A DNA stretch of 7,044 nucleotides from Acidobacteriota bacterium. Lineage in GTDB: Bacteria > Acidobacteriota > Thermoanaerobaculia > Multivoradales > JAHEKO01. The notes beneath the pieces were generated by a model. The model searched no databases. It saw nothing but the letters and a program-made list of their open reading frames with translations, and was not told the DNA's origin. Shown one piece after another: positions 1-5,292 of the stretch. Made by a program: the position numbers and the translations under genes. Where the stretch lies: positions 1 to 7,044 of the forward strand of contig JAOTUP010000099.1 in assembly GCA_029863825.1 (NCBI GenBank). The letters are read 5' to 3'. The stretch's first letter is position 1. Each line of letters opens with the position of its first letter.

Positions 1-1565
1 GAGTCTGCGAGGCCGACATGGAGCCGGAGATCGTTCTGTGACGCATAGCTACCGCCCGAGCTCGACTGCCTGACCTGAGTGGTTCCAGCAGCCATCACCT
101 CGACGGTGCTTCCCAGGACCTGGGGATTCCCTGGCCTGGCGCAGAGGTCGAAGGCGATCCAGTGATTGGAGCCCTCCAGCAGATTCTTCAACAACGTCGG
201 GCGCGCGTCCTGGTTGCTGATCGCGATGTCGAGGTCGCCGTCGTTATCGAAATCAACAACGCTGGCTCCTCGGCTCGATTGCTCAATCTCGAAGCCGGAC
301 CCGGCCTCGACGCTGACGTCCCTGAAGTCCCCGTCTTCGTTGACCAGCAGTTGGTTTCGCTGCCTGTACGACTCGTAAAGGGTGGGATCCTCATCCACTT
401 GGGGGTAGATGTGTCCGTTGGAAAAGAACAGATCGACGTCCCGGTCGTTGTCCACATCGAAGAGGACCGCAGCCCACCCCAGTGGTCTGAAGCTGGGTGC
501 GGCCAGGCGACGAATGAAGGAGTCGTCCTGAAACGAGTCGCCATTCAGATTGCGATAGAGCACGTAGTAGTCGTGAGCGAAATTCGTCACGATGAGATCC
601 TGCCAGCCGTCGCCGTCGTAATCGCCGAATCCCGCTCCCATGCTGCCCTGCATGCGGCCGTCGGCGTTGTATGCGCTGCCGGTCCACATCCCCACCTCCT
701 CGAATGATCCGTCACCGGCATTTCGATAGAGACGATTGGGCGTGCTGTCGTTGGCAACGTAAAGGTCGATGCTTCCGTCCCGATCGTAGTCGAAGGTGGC
801 GACGCCCATGCTGTAACCGTCGCCGCCTGCCGCGAGTCCGGATGACTCGGTTGCATTCTCGAACGTGCCGTCGCCGCGATTCCTGAAGAAGACATTGCGT
901 GCCTCGGGAAGGCCGCGTGGCCCGTCCATAACGTCCACTCTGCCGCGCCAGCGGCGAGTCCGCCGCGCCGCGAGGATCTCTTCCCAGCTGGCGTCGATGT
1001 AGTTGCCGACGAAGAGGTCTTGGTCGCCATCGCCGTCGGCGTCGAAGAAGGTGGCGCCGATGCCCCATCCCGGGTCGCCGACGCCGGCTTCGACAGTAAC
1101 ATTCTGGAAGGTGCCATCACCGTTATTGCGGTAGAGAAGGTTGGGCCCGAACACCGTGACATAGATGTCTGGCAACCCGTCGCCATCGAAATCTCCAACG
1201 CAGCCGCCATGGCCATAGACCGCCGCGGCTACGCCGGCGGTTACGCTGACGTCGACGAAGGTGTCATGGCCGTCGTTGCGATAAAGGACGCTCGTGTACT
1301 CGGGAGCCCGTCCCAGCTCGTCGAGGCGAAACGCATTGACAAAGTACAGGTCCTGGTCGCCGTCCAGATCGTAGTCGAGGGCCAGGACACCGTTGCCGGT
1401 CGATTCCAGGATGTGGTTCTTGTCGACGCCGCCGGAGTACGTGATGACAGTAAGGCCCGCCGCATCGGCGATGTCGACAAAAGAAGGGGTCGACGCCGGG
1501 GCAGGCTTTTCAAGGCCGAGCACGAGCGCTCCCGTGACGATCAGCCGCAAGCCAAGAAGACGCAT
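1..1565 (-). CDS. Exported FG-GAP/VCBS repeat protein with ASPIC/UnbV domain (CRTAC1-like), partial
   Basis: The frame stays open from the ATG at 1565 to the window edge (521 full codons); the C-terminus lies outside. Residues 1-24 look like a signal peptide (MRLLGLRLIVTGALVLGLEK, then PAPA before the likely cut), so the product is probably exported. Seven calcium-loop motifs of the DxDxDGxxD type follow at about residues 64, 125, 175, 259, 315, 370 and 438, often preceded by LYRNxGDGTF-like strands. This is the FG-GAP/VCBS pattern that folds as a beta-propeller. The segment SNGHIYP (382-388) and an ASPIC/UnbV start (NHWIAFDL at 467, GSxVEV, then SGGSYASQNDLRLHVGL to 519) are hallmarks of the CRTAC1-like family. 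Probably only a short tail is missing. The sixth loop, DVDNDRDVD, has Arg in place of the usual Gly. The family is thought to serve in adhesion or calcium-dependent binding, but the substrate is unknown. No good Shine-Dalgarno lies before the start. It is divergent from the metV-like gene. Confidence 0.92.
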   Translation of the reverse strand, partial: MRLLGLRLIVTGALVLGLEKPAPASTPSFVDIADAAGLTVITYSGGVDKNHILESTGNGVLALDYDLDGDQDLYFVNAFRLDELGRAPEYTSVLYRNDGHDTFVDVSVTAGVAAAVYGHGGCVGDFDGDGLPDIYVTVFGPNLLYRNNGDGTFQNVTVEAGVGDPGWGIGATFFDADGDGDQDLFVGNYIDASWEEILAARRTRRWRGRVDVMDGPRGLPEARNVFFRNRGDGTFENATESSGLAAGGDGYSMGVATFDYDRDGSIDLYVANDSTPNRLYRNAGDGSFEEVGMWTGSAYNADGRMQGSMGAGFGDYDGDGWQDLIVTNFAHDYYVLYRNLNGDSFQDDSFIRRLAAPSFRPLGWAAVLFDVDNDRDVDLFFSNGHIYPQVDEDPTLYESYRQRNQLLVNEDGDFRDVSVEAGSGFEIEQSSRGASVVDFDNDGDLDIAISNQDARPTLLKNLLEGSNHWIAFDLCARPGNPQVLGSTVEVMAAGTTQVRQSSSGGSYASQNDLRLHVGLAD

Positions 1566-1574
1566 CGTAGGAGC

Positions 1575-1580
1575 ATTCTA
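1575..1580 (-). promoter_or_regulatory. Possible -10 box for the FG-GAP gene
   Basis: On the minus strand this reads TAGAAT, one mismatch from the TATAAT consensus, and ends 9 bases before the ATG at 1565. Transcription from it would begin at or a few bases before the start codon, giving a leaderless message, which would fit the absence of a Shine-Dalgarno. No good -35 hexamer is visible at 16-18 bases upstream, so this may be chance. Confidence 0.2.
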
Positions 1581-1676
1581 GAGCGTGCTGCAGGCGCGCG
1601 GCGAAGATCCTCTCGAGGCGACACGCACCGGAAAGCCCGCGAACAGGGCGATGAGGTAGAGTCTTGCTTCGACGCC

Positions 1677-1681
1677 GGGAG
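1677..1681 (+). promoter_or_regulatory. Ribosome binding site that selects the metV-like start
   Basis: GGGAG lies 11 bases before the ATG at 1693 but only 2 bases before the alternative in-frame GTG at 1684. The spacing favours the ATG as the true start. Confidence 0.5.
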
Positions 1682-1692
1682 CAGTGCCAGCT

Positions 1693-2202
1693 ATGTCGAT
1701 TCGCTCGGTTGTCCTCGATCACCCCGCGCCTCTCGTGTGGCTGTGGGAAGCCCTGAGTCGGCTCCTTCGGGCTCTGCCGGGCGCTTTTCGTCGCCTCGGC
1801 ATCGAGCGCTCGTCGCGTTGGGTTGGCGTTGTCGAGCATCCCTTGAAAAGGGCGGTCTTCGGGTGCCGTGAGTGCGGTCAATGCGTCCTCCACACGACGG
1901 GCATGACGTGCCCGATGACATGCCCCAAAGAACTGCGAAACGGGCCCTGCGGTGGTGTGTGTCGAGACGGCAAGTGCGAGGCCGATCCGGAGATGGACTG
2001 CGTCTGGGTCCAGGCCATCGAAAGAGCGGGGAGGACCCGCTACGCTCTGGATGTCCACCTTGTGAATCCGGCGCCTGACTGGCGCCGGCGCGGGCGGTCC
2101 TCGTGGGTCGGGTATGCCCTGGAAGCGAATGAGCCGCTTGCCGGCGGCGGGGAAACGCCCCTGTCGGCTCTCGACGTGCTGCAACCTCCAGGTGCTCCCT
2201 GA
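1693..2202 (+). CDS. metV: MetV-like cysteine-rich methylenetetrahydrofolate reductase partner (MTHFR C-terminal family)
   Basis: A 169-residue protein of the MTHFR C-terminal family, the same domain as MetV, the small subunit of MetVF methylenetetrahydrofolate reductases of acetogens. The signature is at residues 57-95: GCRECGQC, then CPMTCPK, then LRNGPCGGVC and DGKCE, followed by CVW at 103-105. That gives nine cysteines at 58, 61, 64, 73, 77, 86, 90, 95 and 103, enough to bind zinc and/or Fe-S clusters; characterised MetV proteins carry such metals. No signal peptide or membrane segment is seen, so it should be cytosolic. The basic N-terminal helix (residues 14-40) and the HPLKRAVFGC lead-in also fit the family. 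It lies 23 bases upstream of the metF-like gene, the order found in acetogens, and probably passes electrons to or stabilises MetF. I chose the ATG at 1693 over the GTG at 1684 because of the Shine-Dalgarno spacing. A role in acetogenesis is not implied, since this pair also occurs in other bacteria. Confidence 0.88.
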   Translation: MSIRSVVLDHPAPLVWLWEALSRLLRALPGAFRRLGIERSSRWVGVVEHPLKRAVFGCRECGQCVLHTTGMTCPMTCPKELRNGPCGGVCRDGKCEADPEMDCVWVQAIERAGRTRYALDVHLVNPAPDWRRRGRSSWVGYALEANEPLAGGGETPLSALDVLQPPGAP

Positions 2203-2213
2203 CCCGCTTCTCC

Positions 2214-2217
2214 GGAG
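2214..2217 (+). promoter_or_regulatory. Ribosome binding site of the metF-like gene
   Basis: GGAG lies 8 bases before the GTG at 2226, in the 23-base gap after the metV-like stop. It supports the GTG start, and the close spacing suggests co-transcription of the two genes. Confidence 0.65.
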
Positions 2218-2225
2218 ACGACGAC

Positions 2226-3167
2226 GTGTCGCCGGTCGATCAAAGCACCTTGGAGCGAACCCTTGCTGCGGGTCATCGTGCGGTGGCGATCGAGATGACG
2301 CCGCCGATCGGGCCAAACTCCGGAGCCCTGCGTCACCGGATCGAGACGCTGAGGGGCTTTGCCGATGCCTTCAACGTTACCGATAACCAGACAGCGAAGG
2401 TCCATGCGTCGAGCCTGGCAGTAAGTATCCTGTTACGTCAGGCCGGTCTCGAGCCGGTGTTGCAGCTCACGTGTCGCGACCGAAATCGCCTGGGATTGCA
2501 GTCAGATCTCATCGGGGCGGCCCTCTGGGGAATCACCAACGTCGTGGCGTTGAGCGGAGATCATCCGGCATGCGGTGACCATGCGCACGTTCTCCCGGTC
2601 TCGGACATCGATTCGGTGAACCTCGTTCGCCTGATATGTGTGATGCGGGATGGACAGAGATTCGACAGTGGGAGGCTGATCCCGAAGCAGGCTCCGCATT
2701 TCTTCGTCGGAGCCGTCGCCAATCCCTTTGCGCCACCGCTCGACTATCGCCCCTATCGATTGGCGAAGAAGGTCGCAGCGGGAGCCCAGTTCATCCAGAC
2801 TCAGTTGATCTTCAATCTGGCTCGATTCCGCGAGTACATGAGTCGCGTGGTGGATATGGGGCTGCACGAACAAGTCGCGATCCTGGCCGGGATCGGTCTC
2901 GTCCCCTCGTACGACCTCGCTCGACATCTGCGGGAGAATGTCGCCGGCATCGATCTGCCGGATGACGTGCTCGATCGGCTGACCGGGCTCTCTCGTGAGG
3001 ATCAGGCGAAGGCGGGTTTCGACCTCGCCATCGAGATCGCTGAACAGGCTCTGCAGATCGAAGGGGTTCGCGGTATCCACATCATGCCGATGAGCACGAG
3101 CGATCGCGTTCCGGAGATGGTACGGGCTCTCGGTCTGTATCCCCGACCGCTTTCCGGGTCTGAGTGA
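2226..3167 (+). CDS. metF: 5,10-methylenetetrahydrofolate reductase, MetF family
   Basis: A 313-residue TIM-barrel flavoenzyme family member, close to the roughly 300 residues usual for bacterial MetF. It should reduce 5,10-methylene-THF to 5-methyl-THF, supplying methyl groups for methionine synthesis or other methyl transfer in the cytosol. Visible family motifs are IEMTPP (the Glu at 23 matches the catalytic Glu28 of E. coli MetF), NVTDNQ at 50-55, QLTCRDRNR at 80-88, ALSGD at 108-112 (Asp matching E. coli Asp120), GAQFIQTQ at 186-193 (the last Gln matching Gln183), and HIMPM at 285-289. The GTG start at 2226 has a GGAG at ideal spacing, and the next in-frame ATG (codon 24) would remove the catalytic Glu. 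It follows the metV-like gene by 23 bases and is most likely one operon and one complex with it. Whether it holds FAD or FMN, and whether NADH or another donor is used, cannot be read from the sequence. Confidence 0.93.
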   Translation: MSPVDQSTLERTLAAGHRAVAIEMTPPIGPNSGALRHRIETLRGFADAFNVTDNQTAKVHASSLAVSILLRQAGLEPVLQLTCRDRNRLGLQSDLIGAALWGITNVVALSGDHPACGDHAHVLPVSDIDSVNLVRLICVMRDGQRFDSGRLIPKQAPHFFVGAVANPFAPPLDYRPYRLAKKVAAGAQFIQTQLIFNLARFREYMSRVVDMGLHEQVAILAGIGLVPSYDLARHLRENVAGIDLPDDVLDRLTGLSREDQAKAGFDLAIEIAEQALQIEGVRGIHIMPMSTSDRVPEMVRALGLYPRPLSGSE

Positions 3168-3172
3168 GCTCA
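3165..3172. other. Shared 8-base palindrome holding both convergent stop codons
   Basis: TGAGCTCA contains the metF TGA stop (3165-3167), two spacer bases, and the reverse-strand TGA stop of the sulfatase-like gene (3170-3172). The perfect pairing does not extend past eight bases and no T-run follows on either strand, so it is not a recognisable intrinsic terminator. Confidence 0.6.
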
Positions 3173-5269
3173 GTGACTGGGTGCGTTCAGGCGGCGTATG
3201 GCCTCCTCGGCCCGGAGTCGCTCGGCTGAGAGACTCCCGTCGTCTGGGGCCAGTCGCAAGAACGATTCGAATTCGACTGCCGCCTCGAGGGGGGCTCCCA
3301 TGCGCTCGAGCTGAAGCGCGAGATTGAGGTGCGCGAGGGGCGCATCGGGCTGCACATCTAACGCCTGGCGAAAGGCCGTGAGGGCCTCTTCGGGCCGGCC
3401 GGCTGTCGCAAGGGCGATGCCCAGGCCGTTCCAGGCGTAGACATAGTCGCGATTGATCTCGAGGGCGCGCCGGTACTGCTCGATGGCGGTCGAAAAGCGG
3501 CGTGAAGCACGATGGAGATCGCCGAGCCGGGAGAGCGCATCGACGTGCTGCGCGTCTATTTCGAGGGCCGCTTCGAACTCGCGCTGAGCCTGGGTTCGCT
3601 GTCCTCGGCGTTCGAGAATGCGCCCCATGGCGACATGCATCGCCGACGATTCGATGCCGCGCGTGAGTGCCCGTCGGTAGACGGCTTCGGCCTCGTCCCA
3701 GCGCTCGAGACGCATGTAGCTCGAACCCAGGTACTCGTACAGAAGAGGCATGTCGGTCTCCGATTCGATGACCTTTTCGAACCGAGAAGCCGCCGCCGCA
3801 TAGTCGTGGTGGCCGAAGAGAGACATTGCCAGTTCGATGTCGTCCCACACCTCGAGTTTGCTTTTCGGGTCGACAGGTGTCTCGTAGCGCGGCGCCGGAG
3901 ATCCCGAGAGATATCCGAGAGCGCGGAGCCTCGCCACCGCCTGCGCATCGAGAACGGAATCGTCGGAGCTCGATGCGGCTGGGAATCCGGCAGTCAGGGT
4001 GTCGAGGCGCCGCCGCAAGGCACGCACGAGATCGCGACGGGTAGGGGCGATGTCGGTCTGCTCATCCGGATCGGTGCCGATGTCGAAAACCGCCGGTTGC
4101 GGAGTGAGGACGAGCCGATAACGCTCGACCTCGAGACCCCTCTGCTCACTCCACCCCAGGTGAAGTCGCGGATAGAGCGACTCACTGTAGGCCGTGAGCT
4201 CGGTCGAGGCCTGGGGACCGCTCACCTTTGCGCTGTCGATGAGTCCGCGCAGACTCACTCCTTCACCGAGATCTTGTCCCACTCCGAGGTAGTCGAGGAG
4301 CGTCGCTCCGAGATCAATGGTCCGAACGAGGTCGGGAACGGATAGGTTGGAGCCGATCAGGCCGGGGGCATACAGAATCATTGGAACGTGAAGGGTGGAA
4401 TTGTGGATCAGCAGACCGTGCGTCCGCTCACCGTGATCGCCGAGCCCTTCGCCGTGATCGCCGACGACCGCGACGATCGTTCGGTTCAGCACATCTCGCA
4501 CCTTCAGGTCGTCCACCAGTCGACCGACGACATGGTCGACGTAGGCCACTTCGCCGGCGTACGGATTCTCCGGATGGAGACGAAGGAATGGCTCGGGCGG
4601 AGCGTAGGGGGCGTGTGGGTCGAAGAGGTGAATCCACGCGAAGAACGGGTCTGTTGGAGTCGAGCTCTCGAGCCAACGCTGAAACGAGGTAAGCACTTCG
4701 TCCCCCGAGCGCTCTGCATCCAGCCGCTCGAGCATGGAGATGTCGCTCCAGGTCTTGTCGTCGTAGACATCGAATCCTTGAGCCAGACCGAAGCGACGAT
4801 CGAGAACGAAGCTGGCGACAAACGCTGCCGTTTGGTAGCCGCGCGGGCGTAACCTCTCGGCCAGAGTCTCTTGCTCCGGCGGGAGAGCCGCTGGGCCGTT
4901 GTCGCGCAACGTGTGGGTCGGCGGGTAATTCCCGGTTAGGATCGAGGCGTGCGACGGGAGTGTCAGCGGAACTGGAGCGCGAGCGCGGGTGAAGTTCACG
5001 CCCCCTGCCGCCAACCGGTCGAGGTGAGGGGTGCGTACCACGGTCGATCCGTTGCAGCTCAGGTAGTCGGCGCGCAGCGTGTCGATGGTAATGAGCAAGA
5101 GGTTATGAGGCTTCGCCGTGGTTGCCGTCGCCACGGAAGCCAGCATCATGGACATGGCGGCCATGAGGACGGTCGGGAGAGAGGGAGATGTCGAACCCAG
5201 CGAGACTGAGCGCAGGCGTCCCTTTGTGGCGCACGCACTGCGACGATTCTCGCGGGGCATACGCTTCAT
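3170..5269 (-). CDS. Exported sulfatase/alkaline-phosphatase-fold hydrolase with C-terminal TPR array
   Basis: A 699-residue two-part protein. Residues 1-52 form a basic N-region and a hydrophobic stretch (VLMAAMSMMLASVATATTA, 34-52) that looks like a signal peptide with an unusually long N-region. ATGs at codons 4 (5260) and 36 (5164) are alternative starts. Residues 56 to about 410 are a sulfatase-family domain: LLITIDTLRADYL (57-70) with the first metal Asp at 63, PLTLPSHASILTG (101-113) at the nucleophile site, WIHLFDPHAPY (212-222), VVGDHGEGLGDHGE (268-281) with metal ligands Asp271 and His272, His284, YSESLYP and GW (361-373), and FDIGTDPDEQTDIA (395-408). The site that is Cys/Ser-x-Pro-x-Arg in formylglycine sulfatases is Thr103-x-Pro-Ser-His107 here. 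Threonine is the nucleophile in several phospho-transferring relatives, so sulfatase activity is doubtful. Six 34-35-residue TPRs follow (about 472-678), probably for protein binding. The substrate is unknown. It converges with metF and diverges from the M14 gene. Confidence 0.92.
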   Translation of the reverse strand: MKRMPRENRRSACATKGRLRSVSLGSTSPSLPTVLMAAMSMMLASVATATTAKPHNLLLITIDTLRADYLSCNGSTVVRTPHLDRLAAGGVNFTRARAPVPLTLPSHASILTGNYPPTHTLRDNGPAALPPEQETLAERLRPRGYQTAAFVASFVLDRRFGLAQGFDVYDDKTWSDISMLERLDAERSGDEVLTSFQRWLESSTPTDPFFAWIHLFDPHAPYAPPEPFLRLHPENPYAGEVAYVDHVVGRLVDDLKVRDVLNRTIVAVVGDHGEGLGDHGERTHGLLIHNSTLHVPMILYAPGLIGSNLSVPDLVRTIDLGATLLDYLGVGQDLGEGVSLRGLIDSAKVSGPQASTELTAYSESLYPRLHLGWSEQRGLEVERYRLVLTPQPAVFDIGTDPDEQTDIAPTRRDLVRALRRRLDTLTAGFPAASSSDDSVLDAQAVARLRALGYLSGSPAPRYETPVDPKSKLEVWDDIELAMSLFGHHDYAAAASRFEKVIESETDMPLLYEYLGSSYMRLERWDEAEAVYRRALTRGIESSAMHVAMGRILERRGQRTQAQREFEAALEIDAQHVDALSRLGDLHRASRRFSTAIEQYRRALEINRDYVYAWNGLGIALATAGRPEEALTAFRQALDVQPDAPLAHLNLALQLERMGAPLEAAVEFESFLRLAPDDGSLSAERLRAEEAIRRLNAPSH

Positions 5270-5292
5270 TTCACCACAGGAGAGACAGTCGA
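5270..5292. promoter_or_regulatory. 23-base divergent gap between the sulfatase-like and M14 peptidase starts
   Basis: Only 23 bases separate the two start codons, too few for two promoters. At least one promoter must therefore lie inside the opposite gene's 5' coding sequence, or the sulfatase-like gene starts further in (codon 4 or 36). I see no convincing -35/-10 pair on either strand here. Confidence 0.45.
5278..5284 (+). promoter_or_regulatory. Strong ribosome binding site of the M14 peptidase gene
   Basis: AGGAGAG lies 8 bases before the ATG at 5293. It is the best Shine-Dalgarno in the window and fixes this start over the out-of-frame ATG at 5297. Confidence 0.8.

Larger units (their letters stand above)
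1566..1692. promoter_or_regulatory. Divergent intergenic region between the FG-GAP gene and the metV-metF operon
   Basis: These 127 bases separate two divergently transcribed genes and must hold, or lie near, the promoters for both, unless these lie inside the neighbouring genes. I see no convincing -35/-10 pair for the plus-strand operon, no riboswitch-like fold that I can defend, and no RNA gene. The only box-like element is a TAGAAT on the minus strand, listed separately. Confidence 0.5.

Noticed and set aside
162..707. 181-codon plus-strand frame and overlapping short frames
   Set aside because: These are antisense or out-of-frame readings of the FG-GAP repeats. The true minus-strand frame shows the periodic calcium loops and the ASPIC/UnbV domain.
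380..1400. Recurring GTCGCCGTC-like DNA words that look like a repeat array
   Set aside because: They fall at irregular spacing and coincide with the codons for the DxDGDxD loops, so the protein repeats explain them. There are no constant repeats with unique spacers as in CRISPR.
1566..1692. Possible riboswitch or small RNA upstream of the metV-metF operon
   Set aside because: One might expect methionine-related control here, but I could not find a defensible conserved core such as an SAM or cobalamin box in the 127 bases.
1020..1871. 283-codon open frame on the plus strand
   Set aside because: It is antisense to the FG-GAP gene and runs through the intergenic region into the metV-like gene in another frame. 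Its Val/Ala/Asp bias is the reverse reading of repeated Asp-Gly codons.
3160..3180. Possible bidirectional terminator at the metF/sulfatase-like junction
   Set aside because: Only eight bases pair perfectly and no T-run follows on either strand.
2502..3848. 448-codon open frame on the minus strand
   Set aside because: It lies antisense to metF and out of frame within the sulfatase-like gene. It is rich in Arg, Pro and Ser with no recognisable motif, as expected for shadow frames in GC-rich DNA, whereas both overlapped genes have clear family motifs.
3512..4345. 277-codon open frame on the plus strand
   Set aside because: It is antisense to the TPR and late sulfatase-like domain, with no motif and charged low-information composition.
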